23,011 nt of DNA, taken from contig NZ_SLXE01000008.1 in NCBI RefSeq assembly GCF_004341385.1, positions 46,055 to 69,065 on the forward strand, given 5' to 3'. The position numbers and the translations under genes were made by a program. A model generated the notes under the pieces. It was not told the DNA's origin, did not search any database, and saw nothing but the letters and a program-made list of their open reading frames with translations. Positions 1 to 8,236 of this stretch are shown piece by piece. The first letter of the stretch is position 1, and each line of letters starts with the position of its first letter. This stretch comes from Uruburuella suis (GTDB lineage: Bacteria > Pseudomonadota > Gammaproteobacteria > Burkholderiales > Neisseriaceae).

Positions 1-9
1 AGGTTTTGG

Positions 10-55
10 CCGTCTGAAAAAAGCCCGCAACTTCGTGCGGGCTTTTTTCAGACGG
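10..55 (-). terminator. Bidirectional terminator after ftsZ, with DUS-like arms
   Basis: Two perfectly complementary 20-base arms (10-29 and 36-55) enclose a 6-base loop. Each arm has a GC-rich core (GCCCGCA/TGCGGGC) flanked by six A or T residues, so both strands would make a stem followed by a U-run. It begins 8 bases past the ftsZ stop codon and would end the dcw transcript. The outer ends contain the DUS core GTCTGAA facing each other, the usual Neisseria arrangement, but neither copy is a full 12-base DUS. Confidence 0.9.
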
Positions 56-63
56 ATGCCGGA

Positions 64-1236
64 TTAATCGGCCTGGCGGCGCAATACGGCGGGAATTTCG
101 AAATCGTCCAATACCGATTGGTTGGAGAAATCGGAGGCAGCCAAATTCATGCTGCGGGCGCTGCGGCCTGAGCGGATGACGCTGTCGATATTCGGAAAAC
201 CGTCGTCGGTGCCGGTGGCTTGTTGGGTTTTCACCATGCGCAGATTGGGGCTGGCGGCGGCGCTTTGGTGCTCTTTCAGGCCGGTGGCGATAATGGTGAC
301 GCGGATATCGCCCTCTTCCATGCTCTCGTCTTCGGCGGTGCCGTATTTGCGCTCGGCATCGGCATGGGCGTATTCGTCCACCACTTTCATGATTTCGCGG
401 TATTCCGACATTTTCAGGCAGCCCGGCGCGGTGGTGATGTTAACCAACACGCCGCGTGCACCATCAAGGGTAACATCGTCCAAGAGCGGGCTGGAAATGG
501 CCTGCTCGGTGGCCAGGCGGGCGCGGTCGATGCCTTGGGCAAAGCCTGAGCCCATCATGGCCATGCCCATGATGCTCATCACGTTTTTCACATCGGCAAA
601 GTCAAGGTTGATAAAGCCGGGGCGGGTAACCACTTCGGAAATGCCGGCCACGGCATCGCGCAACACATTGTCGGCGGCGCGGAAGGCTTCGCGCACGGTC
701 ACGTCTTCGCCCAATGCAGTCATCAATTTGTCGTTCGGAATCACAATTAGCGAATCCACTTGGCTTTTGAGGTGATCCAAGCCTTCTTGAGCGATGTTGA
801 TGCGTTTGCCTTCGTGGCCAAACGGGCGCGTGACCACGGCCACGGTGAGAATGCCCAGCTCTTTGGCGATTTCGGCAATCACGGGCGCGGCACCGGTGCC
901 GGTGCCGCCGCCCATGCCGGTGGTGATAAACAGCATATTGGCGCCGCGGATGGCTTCGGCGATGGCTTCGCGATCTTCTTGAGCGGCCGCGCGGCCGATT
1001 TCGGGGTTGGCGCCGGCGCCCAAGCCACGGGTGAGGTTCACGCCCAGCTGGATGCGTTTGGCTGCATTGCTGCCGCCCAAGGCTTGCGCATCAGTATTCG
1101 CGCTGATGAATTCCACGCCTTGCACGGTGTTGTTGATCATATTGTTGATGGCATTGCAGCCGCCGCCGCCGATGCCGATTACTTTGATTACCGCAGGGCT
1201 TGCGGCAGACTCTACTACGTCGTAAACCAATTCCAT
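64..1236 (-). CDS. ftsZ: Cell division protein FtsZ
   Basis: FtsZ is the tubulin-like GTPase that polymerises into the Z-ring and recruits the divisome at mid-cell. The 390-residue protein has the GTP-binding glycine loop GGGTGTG at residues 109-115 and the T7 synergy loop NLDFADV at 210-216, which supplies the catalytic aspartates to the next subunit. It ends in the conserved peptide IPAVLRRQ, which binds FtsA and other anchors. The length is normal for Neisseria. The ATG is preceded by GAGGAG (1244-1249) at 7 bases. It is the last gene of the dcw cluster, 115 bases after ftsA, and that gap carries a likely promoter of its own. Confidence 0.98.
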   Translation of the reverse strand: MELVYDVVESAASPAVIKVIGIGGGGCNAINNMINNTVQGVEFISANTDAQALGGSNAAKRIQLGVNLTRGLGAGANPEIGRAAAQEDREAIAEAIRGANMLFITTGMGGGTGTGAAPVIAEIAKELGILTVAVVTRPFGHEGKRINIAQEGLDHLKSQVDSLIVIPNDKLMTALGEDVTVREAFRAADNVLRDAVAGISEVVTRPGFINLDFADVKNVMSIMGMAMMGSGFAQGIDRARLATEQAISSPLLDDVTLDGARGVLVNITTAPGCLKMSEYREIMKVVDEYAHADAERKYGTAEDESMEEGDIRVTIIATGLKEHQSAAASPNLRMVKTQQATGTDDGFPNIDSVIRSGRSARSMNLAASDFSNQSVLDDFEIPAVLRRQAD

Positions 1237-1294
1237 AAAAATGCTCCTCTGCGCCCTGCATTAAGGCGGATTTAAATTAGTGTGAACAATCTGC

Positions 1295-1324
1295 ATTATA
1301 TATAAGAACGCGCGTTTATAGCAA
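1295..1324 (-). promoter_or_regulatory. Candidate ftsZ promoter
   Basis: On the minus strand TTGCTA (1319-1324) and a perfect TATAAT (1295-1300) are separated by 18 bases in the ftsA-ftsZ gap. This would start transcription near 1288, about 50 bases before the ftsZ ATG. The -10 is consensus and the -35 matches 4 of 6. An ftsZ-proximal promoter is common in dcw clusters because FtsZ is needed in excess over FtsA. Inferred from sequence only. Confidence 0.5.
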
Positions 1325-1338
1325 AAAGGTTCTTATAT
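1300..1338. repeat. Inverted repeat in the ftsA-ftsZ gap
   Basis: ATATAAGAAC (1300-1309) and GTTCTTATAT (1329-1338) are perfect 10-base inverted copies with a 19-base spacer. The left arm overlaps the last base of the candidate ftsZ -10 box, and the region between the arms includes the -35. It could be an operator or an mRNA hairpin; no known regulator site is recognised. Confidence 0.5.
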
Positions 1339-1351
1339 CTTTACTTTGGGT

Positions 1352-2587
1352 TTAAAAATTGTTTTTTAACCATTCTTTGATTTTGACCAGCAGGCTTTCA
1401 CGCGGTTCCTTCACGGCCACGGCACCGCTCACAGGGCTGCCGTATGCATCGCCGCGCGCGGCCTGCAAAAGGCCGATGGCGGTGGCATAGCGCGGGTTGC
1501 GGATGCGCTCGGACACGCCGCCCATTTCCTGCGGCACGCCGATGCGGGCGGGCAGGTTGAACACATCTTCGGCCAAATCCACCATGCCGGTGAGCAAAGA
1601 GGCGCCGCCGGTGAGCACCACGCCGGAAGTGAGCACGTCTTCGGGAAAGCCGCTGCGGCGCAACTCATTGAGGGTTAATTCCAAAATTTCTTCCACGCGC
1701 GGGCCGATTACGCTGGCCAACACGCGGCGTGAAATTTGGCGCGGCTGGCGGTCGCCCACGCTGGGCACTTCAATCATTTCATCGAGGCCGTCCATGGTGG
1801 CGATGGCTACGCCGTGGTGGATTTTGATGTATTCGGCGGCGTTGTGCGGGGTGCGCAAGGCTTGTGCCAAATCTTTGGTAATCAAATCGCCTGCCACGGG
1901 AATCACGGCGGTGTGGCGGATGGCGCCGTTGGTATACACGGCGATATCGGTGGTGCCGCCGCCGATATCGATCACGCACACACCCAAGTCTTTTTCGTCT
2001 TCCGTGAGCACGGCCTGCCCGCTGGCCAAGGGTTGCAACATGATTTGTTCCATGTGCAGGCCGCAGCGGTTGACGCATTTTTGGATGTTTTGCAGCGCGG
2101 TGATGGCACCGGTGATGATGTGCACCCGGGTGTCGAGGCGCACGCCGCTCATGCCGATGGGCTCTTTCACGCCGGGCTGGTTATCAATAATATACTCCTG
2201 CACCACGGTGTGCAGAATATTGTGGTCGGGCGGTATGTTTACGGCTTTGGCGGTTTCGATGGCGCGATCGATGTCGGCTTGGGAAACTTCGCCGTCTTTG
2301 ATTTTCACCACGCCTTGCGAATTAAGGCTGCGGATATGGTTGCCGGCAATGCCGGTGGTGACGCTGTCGACCTTGCAGTCGGCCATCAATTCGGCTTCAT
2401 TCATAGCTTGCTTGATGGCTTGGGCGGTGGCATCGATATTGGTCACCATGCCGGCTTTGAGGCCGCGCGACGGTGCCTGCCCCAGGCCGACGATATGGAT
2501 TTCGTTGTCTTCCTGCACTTCGCCTATCAGGGCAATCACTTTGGAAGTGCCGATGTCCAGCGCGCTGATGTATTTGCCTTTTACCAT
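1352..2587 (-). CDS. ftsA: Cell division protein FtsA
   Basis: FtsA is the actin-fold ATPase that tethers FtsZ filaments to the inner membrane and recruits later divisome proteins. The 411-residue product shows the first phosphate loop ALDIGTSK at residues 9-16 and the second, VIDIGGGTTDIAV, at 205-217. It ends in an amphipathic helix (LLVKIKEWLKNNF) typical of the membrane-targeting sequence. The start ATG has only a weak ribosome site (TGGAAC) and lies 21 bases after the ftsQ stop, so translation may be coupled to ftsQ. No truncation or missing motif is seen. Confidence 0.97.
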   Translation of the reverse strand: MVKGKYISALDIGTSKVIALIGEVQEDNEIHIVGLGQAPSRGLKAGMVTNIDATAQAIKQAMNEAELMADCKVDSVTTGIAGNHIRSLNSQGVVKIKDGEVSQADIDRAIETAKAVNIPPDHNILHTVVQEYIIDNQPGVKEPIGMSGVRLDTRVHIITGAITALQNIQKCVNRCGLHMEQIMLQPLASGQAVLTEDEKDLGVCVIDIGGGTTDIAVYTNGAIRHTAVIPVAGDLITKDLAQALRTPHNAAEYIKIHHGVAIATMDGLDEMIEVPSVGDRQPRQISRRVLASVIGPRVEEILELTLNELRRSGFPEDVLTSGVVLTGGASLLTGMVDLAEDVFNLPARIGVPQEMGGVSERIRNPRYATAIGLLQAARGDAYGSPVSGAVAVKEPRESLLVKIKEWLKNNF

Positions 2588-2608
2588 GATGTTCCATTCA
2601 TTTTCTGT

Positions 2609-3358
2609 TTACTGTTGATTGTGATCGGCGGCTGAAGCTGCCGTTTCAGACGGCATTTCGCTCGGTGCGCGCTCGCGCACGGCAAAGCCGTCTTTATAAC
2701 GCATATCGACATAGGCCAAGCCGCTTTGTTGTGCGCGCAATATGCCCGGCCACACGGCGGCAAACTGCTGCAGGCGCGCATTTTCATGCTCGCGCCCCAA
2801 GCGCACGGTGATGCCGTTGTCCAACACCACCGACCAGGCGGAGCGCGGTGTGTATTCCAGCTTGGCGATGCTTAAGCCTGCCGGTTTCAATAATCCGCTG
2901 AATTCTTGGTAATGCGCCACCATGGTTTTGGCGGTGCCCGGCTGGCCGTCGAATTCGGGAAAGGTTTCGGTGGTGGCCGCCTGAAAAATATTGCCGTTGG
3001 CATCCACCAGGCCGGCAGCTTTCCAGCGTGCCACCGGTTCGCGCTCAGTGAGGTGGATTTCCACCACATCGGGCAGGCGGCGGCGCACCTGCGCTTTGTC
3101 TATCCACGGCAGCGCCTGAAAGGCTTTTTGTGCGCCGTTCAAATCGGCGCTGAAAATATTGCCGCGAATATAGCGCTGGGCAACGGTTTGCAGCTCTTGG
3201 GTGCTCACACGCTTCAAATCGCCTTCGATTTTCACCTGCTTCACCGGAAAATACGGTGAATGATACAGCCACACGCCCGCTGCGCCCAGCAGCATCAAGA
3301 GCACCAGGGCAGTCAGCCAGCGGGTGATGCGCCGCATGGCGCCGGCATTATCCCACAT
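2609..3358 (-). CDS. ftsQ: Cell division protein FtsQ
   Basis: FtsQ is a bitopic inner membrane protein that links early and late divisome proteins through the FtsQLB complex. The 249-residue product has a short cytoplasmic tail, one membrane segment at about residues 12-31 (LTALVLLMLLGAAGVWLY) and a periplasmic POTRA domain beginning with FPVKQVKIEG near residue 37. An FtsQ/DivIB domain follows. Its ATG lies inside the end of ddl (11-base overlap), which suggests translational coupling. Near the C-terminus the codons for EMPSET contain a perfect AT-DUS. Confidence 0.93.
   Translation of the reverse strand: MWDNAGAMRRITRWLTALVLLMLLGAAGVWLYHSPYFPVKQVKIEGDLKRVSTQELQTVAQRYIRGNIFSADLNGAQKAFQALPWIDKAQVRRRLPDVVEIHLTEREPVARWKAAGLVDANGNIFQAATTETFPEFDGQPGTAKTMVAHYQEFSGLLKPAGLSIAKLEYTPRSAWSVVLDNGITVRLGREHENARLQQFAAVWPGILRAQQSGLAYVDMRYKDGFAVRERAPSEMPSETAASAADHNQQ
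2645..2656 (-). repeat. AT-DUS inside ftsQ
   Basis: A perfect ATGCCGTCTGAA reads on the minus strand and encodes MPSE near the FtsQ C-terminus. It is the only complete DUS in the first 4 kb and one of only three with the AT prefix in the window. Confidence 0.9.
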
Positions 3359-4259
3359 GAGCGGTCTTTAAAATTTCAACACATAAATCGGCAAAGCTCA
3401 AGCCGCTTTGGGCGGCGGCCTTGGGCACCAAGCTGTGGCTGGTCATGCCGGGCAAGGTGTTGACCTCAAGCAGGTAAAGTTTGCCGTCGGTGTCTTTCAA
3501 AAAGTCAACGCGCCCCCAGCCTTGGCCACCGATGGCGGCAAAAGCGCGCACAGAAAGCGTGCGCATCAGCGCCTCATCGGCTTCGTTCAAATCGGACGGG
3601 CATTGATATACGGTGTCGTCGCGGTTGTATTTGGCTTCGTAATCGTAAAATTCGGTGGCCGGAATAATGTGTATGCTCGGCAGCGCTTGGCCGTTTAGCA
3701 CGGCGCAGGTGTATTCGCCGCCGCCGATAAAGCGTTCGGCCAAGATTTCGCCGTGCAGATGTTTCACCGATTGATAGGCGGCTTGCAGGCTGCCGGTTTC
3801 TTTCACTTTCACCACGCCGACGCTGCTGCCTTCTACGGCCGGTTTCACAAACAGGGGCAAGCCCAGCTCGCGCTCGATGGCGGCAAAATCGCTGTCGTCA
3901 TGCAGCACGGCAAATTCGGGCACAGGCAAGCCCAAACCCTGCCACACCAGCTTGGTGCGGTATTTGTCCATGCCGATGGCGCTGGCCATCACGCCGCAGC
4001 CGGTGTAAGGCACGCCCAAGGCTTCGAGCAGGCCTTGCACGGTGCCGTCTTCGCCGTAAGTGCCGTGCAGCGTGTTGAAGGCCGTCTGAAAACCGAGCGC
4101 CTTCAATTGCACGATATCCTGCGTTTTGGGGTCAAACGGGTGCGCATCAATGCCGCTGCTTTGCAAAGCCGCCACAATGGCCGCGCCGCTGTTGAGCGAT
4201 ACGTCGCGCTCGCTGGAAAATCCGCCCATCAAGACGGCCACTTTGCCGAAATTCTGCAT
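3348..4259 (-). CDS. ddl: D-alanine--D-alanine ligase
   Basis: Ddl joins two D-alanines with ATP in the cytoplasm, supplying the dipeptide that MurF adds to the peptidoglycan precursor. The 303-residue product has the N-terminal GGFSSERDVSL motif at residues 12-22, HGTYGEDG at 65-72, the ATP-grasp loop EGSSVG at 143-148 and the C-terminal metal and substrate motif EVNTLPGMT. The length is typical of the DdlB type found in dcw clusters. It follows murC by 78 bases, a gap with two DUS copies, and overlaps ftsQ by 11 bases. An AG-DUS (4079-4090) lies in its coding sequence and encodes part of GFQTAF. Confidence 0.97.
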   Translation of the reverse strand: MQNFGKVAVLMGGFSSERDVSLNSGAAIVAALQSSGIDAHPFDPKTQDIVQLKALGFQTAFNTLHGTYGEDGTVQGLLEALGVPYTGCGVMASAIGMDKYRTKLVWQGLGLPVPEFAVLHDDSDFAAIERELGLPLFVKPAVEGSSVGVVKVKETGSLQAAYQSVKHLHGEILAERFIGGGEYTCAVLNGQALPSIHIIPATEFYDYEAKYNRDDTVYQCPSDLNEADEALMRTLSVRAFAAIGGQGWGRVDFLKDTDGKLYLLEVNTLPGMTSHSLVPKAAAQSGLSFADLCVEILKTAHVG

Positions 4260-4279
4260 GCTGTTTTCTTTTCATCTGT

Positions 4280-4308
4280 TTCAGACGGCCTGTTTGTTCA
4301 GACGGCCT
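4280..4308 (-). repeat. Two direct AG-DUS copies between murC and ddl
   Basis: Perfect AGGCCGTCTGAA copies read on the minus strand at 4280-4291 and 4297-4308, in the same orientation, so they cannot form a hairpin. They fill much of the 78-base murC-ddl gap. Confidence 0.9.
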
Positions 4309-4337
4309 GATGTGCTGTTAATCTAAATCATCCAAAA

Positions 4338-5735
4338 TCAGCGGCTGCCCTCTGCCAGCGCCTGCGCCGCTTTATTGATGCTGCCCGCGCCCATGGTGAG
4401 CACCACATCGCCCTCTTGCAACACATTGAGCAAGGTGGCGGGCAAATCATGGACTGCTTCGCAATAAATCGGTTCCAGCTTGCCCATCACGCGGATGGCG
4501 CGTGCCAGCGCGCGGCTGTCGGCGGCCACAATCGGCTCTTCGCCGGCGGCATACACTTCGGTGAGCACCAGGCTGTCGACCGTGCTCAACACATTCACAA
4601 AATCTTCAAACAAATCGCGCGTGCGGGTGTAGCGGTGCGGTTGAAAAGCGAGCACCAGCCGCTTATCGGGATAAGCGCCGCGCGCCGCCGCCAGCGTGGC
4701 GGCCATTTCCACCGGATGGTGGCCGTAATCGTCAATCACCAAGGCTTTGCCGCCATTAGGCAGCGCGATTTCGCCATAGTTTTGGAAGCGGCGCCCCACG
4801 CCTTCAAAGGCCAGCAGGCCTTTTTGAATCGCTTCCACCGATGCGCCCACTTCCAGCGCCACCGCAATGGCGGCCAGCGCGTTGAGCACATTGTGGCGGC
4901 CGGGCATATTGAGCACCACTTCAAACGGCGCCTGATTATCGTGTTTCACTTGCACGGTAAAGCGCATTTGTGCGCCTTCTGCACGCATATCGGTGGCGTA
5001 AATATCGGCATTATCGTCCAGCCCGTAAGTGGCAAACGGCTTGCTGATTTTCGGCAACACCGCGCGCACATGCTCGCTGTCTACACACAAAAACGCTTTG
5101 CCGTAAAACGGCATGCGGTGGATGAAATCGACAAAAGCCTGGTGCAGCTTATCCACGCTGTGGTCGTAAGTGTCCATATGGTCGGTGTCGATATTGGTCA
5201 CCACCGACATCACCGGCGTGAGATGCAGAAACGAAGCATCCGATTCATCGGCCTCGGCCACAATATATTCGCCGCGCCCCAAGCGGGCGTTGGTGCCGGC
5301 GGCGGTGAGTTTGCCGCCGATTACAAAAGTGGGATCCATGCCGGCCGCTGCCAAAATCGAGGCGGTGAGGCTGGTGGTGGTGGTTTTGCCGTGGGTGCCG
5401 GCTATGGCGATGCCGTCGCGGAAACGCATCAATTCGGCCAGCATCAGCGCGCGCGGAATCACCGGAATTTTGCGCGCCTGCGCCGCCACCACTTCGGGGT
5501 TGTCTTTTTTCACGGCGGTGGAAGTCACCACCACATCGGCATCGGCCACATGCTCGGCGGTGTGGCCGGGATACACTTCTATGCCCAAATCGCTCAAATG
5601 GCGTGTTACCGCGCTTTGCGCCTGATCCGAGCCGGACACCTGGAAGCCCAGATTGTGCAACACTTCGGCAATGCCGCACATGCCCGAGCCGCCGATGCCG
5701 ACGAAATGAATGTGGTGAACCCTGTTTTTCATCAT
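4338..5735 (-). CDS. murC: UDP-N-acetylmuramate--L-alanine ligase
   Basis: MurC adds L-alanine to UDP-MurNAc with ATP, the first amino acid step of the stem peptide. The 465-residue product has the N-terminal UDP-binding loop GIGGSGM at residues 13-19, the ATP P-loop GTHGKTTT at 113-120 and the central EADESDASF segment typical of MurC. Two adjacent ATG codons are possible starts; the first (5735) is 8 bases from AAGGAT and was chosen. The gene is separated from murG by 192 bases rich in DUS. No odd feature is seen in the coding region. Confidence 0.97.
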   Translation of the reverse strand: MMKNRVHHIHFVGIGGSGMCGIAEVLHNLGFQVSGSDQAQSAVTRHLSDLGIEVYPGHTAEHVADADVVVTSTAVKKDNPEVVAAQARKIPVIPRALMLAELMRFRDGIAIAGTHGKTTTTSLTASILAAAGMDPTFVIGGKLTAAGTNARLGRGEYIVAEADESDASFLHLTPVMSVVTNIDTDHMDTYDHSVDKLHQAFVDFIHRMPFYGKAFLCVDSEHVRAVLPKISKPFATYGLDDNADIYATDMRAEGAQMRFTVQVKHDNQAPFEVVLNMPGRHNVLNALAAIAVALEVGASVEAIQKGLLAFEGVGRRFQNYGEIALPNGGKALVIDDYGHHPVEMAATLAAARGAYPDKRLVLAFQPHRYTRTRDLFEDFVNVLSTVDSLVLTEVYAAGEEPIVAADSRALARAIRVMGKLEPIYCEAVHDLPATLLNVLQEGDVVLTMGAGSINKAAQALAEGSR

Positions 5736-5757
5736 AACTGCGTATCCTTGCTGCCGT

Positions 5758-5925
5758 TTCAGACGGCCTTTTTAGCGCCGCTGCACATAAAGGCTTTATT
5801 CTAAAGGGCAGCGATATTCTGTGCCATATTTTTAATGTAAAGGCGGTTTTTATTCGTGAACGGCCGTCTGAAAACAGGCAAACTATTTTCAGACGGCCTC
5901 TGCATTCAAACTGAGGCCGTCTGAA
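5758..5925. repeat. DUS cluster between murG and murC
   Basis: The 192-base gap holds perfect AG-DUS copies at 5758-5769 (minus), 5888-5899 (minus) and 5914-5925 (plus), and a copy with C as first base at 5861-5872 (plus). GGCCGTCTGAAAA (5862-5874) and its complement (5886-5898) form a 13-bp stem with an 11-base loop. There is no clear U-run on the minus-strand side, so it may only attenuate transcription. No coding region is seen in the gap. Confidence 0.8.
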
Positions 5926-5927
5926 AC

Positions 5928-6995
5928 TCACATGGTGGTGGCAATGGCAATGTCGGCCACATCTTCCGCGCTGTGCGGCAGCGCCAGCGTACGCGCCTGC
6001 TCAGCCCATTCCAGGCAACGCGTGCGGTTTAAGCCGCCCAACACTTCGGCCAGATTGGCCGCGGTCAGCTGCGATTGCGGCAGCAGCAGGCCGGCCTGGG
6101 CATGCGCCATAAAACGGGCGTTGGCGGTTTGGTGATCGTCCACCGCATGCGGATAAGGCACGAGCAGCGCGCCCACGCCGGCGGCGGTGAGCTCGGCGAT
6201 GGTGAGCGCGCCGGAGCGGCACACCACCACATCGGCATCGCGGTAAGCCGACACCATATCGTCGATAAATTCCACACATTCGGCCTGCACGCCCAATTGA
6301 TCATAAGCCGCCTGCAGATTGCCCAGCTTGTTGCGCCCGGATTGGTGGTAAATCTGCGGGCGCGCTTCTTCTGGCAATAAAGAAAGCGCTTCGGGCAGGG
6401 TTTTGTTCAACACATCAGCGCCCAGGCTGCCGCCCATCACCAACACTTTCAGACGGCCTTCGCGGCCGGCAAAGCGAACCGCAGGCTCGGGCAGATTGGC
6501 AATTTCGGCGCGCACCGGATTGCCCACCAGCCCATCGGCATTATCGAAAGCTTTGGGAAACGCATAAAGCACGCGCCGCGCCCAGCGCGCCAGATATTTG
6601 TTTGACATGCCGGCAATGGCGTTTTGCTCGTGTATCACAATCGGCACACCGGCAAGCTTGGCCGCCACGCCGCCCGGAAAGGTAACAAAACCGCCAAAAC
6701 CGATCACCGCGTCGATACGGTGTTTTTTAATAATGGCCGAGGCCGTCTGAACGGCTTTAGCCAAGGTAAACGGCAGCATCAGCTTGCGCTTCAAGCCATT
6801 GCCGCGCACACCTTTAATCGCCAGTGTTTCCAGCTCGATATCGTGCTGCGGCACAATGCGCGTTTCCATTGCGCCCTCGCTGCCCAGCCACACCACATGG
6901 TGTCCGCGCGCGCGCAGCACTTCGGCCACCGCCAGCGCCGGAAAAATATGGCCGCCGGTGCCGCCGGCCATCAATAAAAAGTGCTTAGCCGCCAT
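5928..6995 (-). CDS. murG: Lipid II synthase MurG (GlcNAc transferase)
   Basis: MurG transfers GlcNAc from UDP-GlcNAc to lipid I at the inner face of the cytoplasmic membrane, giving lipid II. The 355-residue product has the glycine-rich loop GGTGGH at residues 11-16 and the C-terminal UDP-GlcNAc-binding region with CRSGALTIAEL and a VDDHQTANA segment. Its ribosome site AGAAGGAT lies in the last codons of ftsW, whose stop is 3 bases before the murG ATG, so the two are tightly coupled. AG-DUS copies occur in the coding sequence at 6448-6459 and 6740-6751. Confidence 0.97.
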   Translation of the reverse strand: MAAKHFLLMAGGTGGHIFPALAVAEVLRARGHHVVWLGSEGAMETRIVPQHDIELETLAIKGVRGNGLKRKLMLPFTLAKAVQTASAIIKKHRIDAVIGFGGFVTFPGGVAAKLAGVPIVIHEQNAIAGMSNKYLARWARRVLYAFPKAFDNADGLVGNPVRAEIANLPEPAVRFAGREGRLKVLVMGGSLGADVLNKTLPEALSLLPEEARPQIYHQSGRNKLGNLQAAYDQLGVQAECVEFIDDMVSAYRDADVVVCRSGALTIAELTAAGVGALLVPYPHAVDDHQTANARFMAHAQAGLLLPQSQLTAANLAEVLGGLNRTRCLEWAEQARTLALPHSAEDVADIAIATTM

Positions 6996-6998
6996 GAT

Positions 6999-8159
6999 TT
7001 ATCCTTCTACTTTATAACCGCGCATTTTAAGGCGGTTTTCATAATCCACCCGCAGCAGCAGCGTCATGCTCACCAGCATCACAATCACCGCCGAGCCGCC
7101 GTAAGACATCAGCGGCAGCGTGAGCCCTTTGGTGGGCAGCAGGCCGATGTTCACGCCGATATTGAAAAAGCTTTGAATGCCCAGCCAAATGCCCACGCCT
7201 TTGGCCACAAACGCGCCATAATAAAGCTCCAAATCGCGCGCCTGCTTGCCGATGGAAAACGCGCGCCACACCAGCCAGCCGTAGCAGAAAATCAGCACGC
7301 AAATGCCGGCCATGCCGAATTCTTCGCCGATTACCGCCAAAATAAAATCTGTGTGCGCTTCAGGCAGGTAAAAGCGTTTTTCCAGGCTCGCGCCCAGCCC
7401 CACGCCAAACCATTCCCCGCGCGCAATCGCCATCAGCGAATGGGTGAGCTGATAACCTTTGCCCAATGGGTCTTCCCACGGATTGAGAAACGCCGTTACC
7501 CGCGCCACGCGATAAGGTGCCATCGCAATCAGGCCGATCATGCTGAGCAAACCCGCACCCACCATCATCAAAAACCAACGCCACGGCAGGCCGGCCAAAA
7601 ACAGCAGCCCCAGCGCCACCACCGTCACCACCACAAACGAGCCGAAATCCGGCTCCAGCATAATCAGCCCCAGCCCCGCGCCCACCGGCACGCCGGCGAA
7701 GGCCACTTTTTTAAACTGCTTCAAAATCTCGGCGCGGCGGGTGAAAAAGCTGGCCAAATAAAGAATAATCGCCAATTTGAAGATTTCGGTGGGCTGAAGG
7801 TTGACCGGCCCCAAATGTATCCAGCGCTTTGCGCCGTTGATTTCACGCCCCGCAAACAGCACCACCACCAGCAAAAACAGGCTGAACAGCAAAATCCACG
7901 GCGTCCATTTTTTCCACCTCGCCATCGGAATTTTGGCCGCCACCAAGCCTGCTGCCGCACCCGTGCTCAAAAAAATCGCCTGGCGGCCGAGGTAAAACCA
8001 TTGGTCGCCGCCATCGTGCGCCGCATAAGCAATCGAGGCCGAATAAATCATCATCAGGCTGAAAGACGACATCAACACAATCATCCACAGCAGCGATTGG
8101 TCGATTTTATGGCCGCTTTTAAGCAATTTGCGGTCGAGAATTTTCGATTCGGTAATCAT
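6999..8159 (-). CDS. ftsW: Septal peptidoglycan glycosyltransferase FtsW
   Basis: FtsW is the SEDS-family polytopic membrane protein that polymerises lipid II at the septum together with its partner FtsI. The 386-residue product has about ten hydrophobic segments, and the SEDS extracellular loop with PEAHTDFI carries the catalytic aspartate, followed by GEEFG. I start it at the ATG encoding MITESKIL. The frame stays open upstream to a GTG at 8201, but that extension (KRGRLKRK) is simply a translated DUS. The chosen ATG lacks a close ribosome site (GGAAG about 15 bases upstream), so the start is less certain than the gene. Confidence 0.93.
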   Translation of the reverse strand: MITESKILDRKLLKSGHKIDQSLLWMIVLMSSFSLMMIYSASIAYAAHDGGDQWFYLGRQAIFLSTGAAAGLVAAKIPMARWKKWTPWILLFSLFLLVVVLFAGREINGAKRWIHLGPVNLQPTEIFKLAIILYLASFFTRRAEILKQFKKVAFAGVPVGAGLGLIMLEPDFGSFVVVTVVALGLLFLAGLPWRWFLMMVGAGLLSMIGLIAMAPYRVARVTAFLNPWEDPLGKGYQLTHSLMAIARGEWFGVGLGASLEKRFYLPEAHTDFILAVIGEEFGMAGICVLIFCYGWLVWRAFSIGKQARDLELYYGAFVAKGVGIWLGIQSFFNIGVNIGLLPTKGLTLPLMSYGGSAVIVMLVSMTLLLRVDYENRLKMRGYKVEG

Positions 8160-8180
8160 ATGAATAATACACAGCTTCCG

Positions 8181-8215
8181 TTTCAGACGGCCTCTTTTCA
8201 CCAGGCCGTCTGAAA
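8181..8215. repeat. Inverted AG-DUS pair between murD and ftsW
   Basis: TTTCAGACGGCCT (8181-8193) and AGGCCGTCTGAAA (8203-8215) are perfect 13-base inverted copies with a 9-base loop. This is the paired-DUS hairpin often used as a terminator in Neisseria, but no U-run follows on the minus strand. Complete termination here would cut ftsW off from the upstream genes, so attenuation or no effect is more likely. Confidence 0.85.
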
Positions 8216-8236
8216 CCTTGTTATTTTGAAACTTCG

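Noticed and set aside
4416..5804. Long open frames antisense to the dcw genes, also at 6981-8213, 15094-16410 and 8669-9643 on the plus strand
   Set aside because: They mirror GC-rich genes on the other strand, have histidine- and alanine-rich compositions with no recognisable domain, and lack ribosome sites.
8160..8201. FtsW start at GTG 8201
   Set aside because: The added residues (KRGRLKRK) are translation of a DUS hairpin, and no ribosome site precedes the GTG.
8181..8215. The inverted DUS pair as a true terminator between murD and ftsW
   Set aside because: No U-run follows on the minus strand, and essential downstream genes lack another obvious promoter here; listed as a repeat instead.
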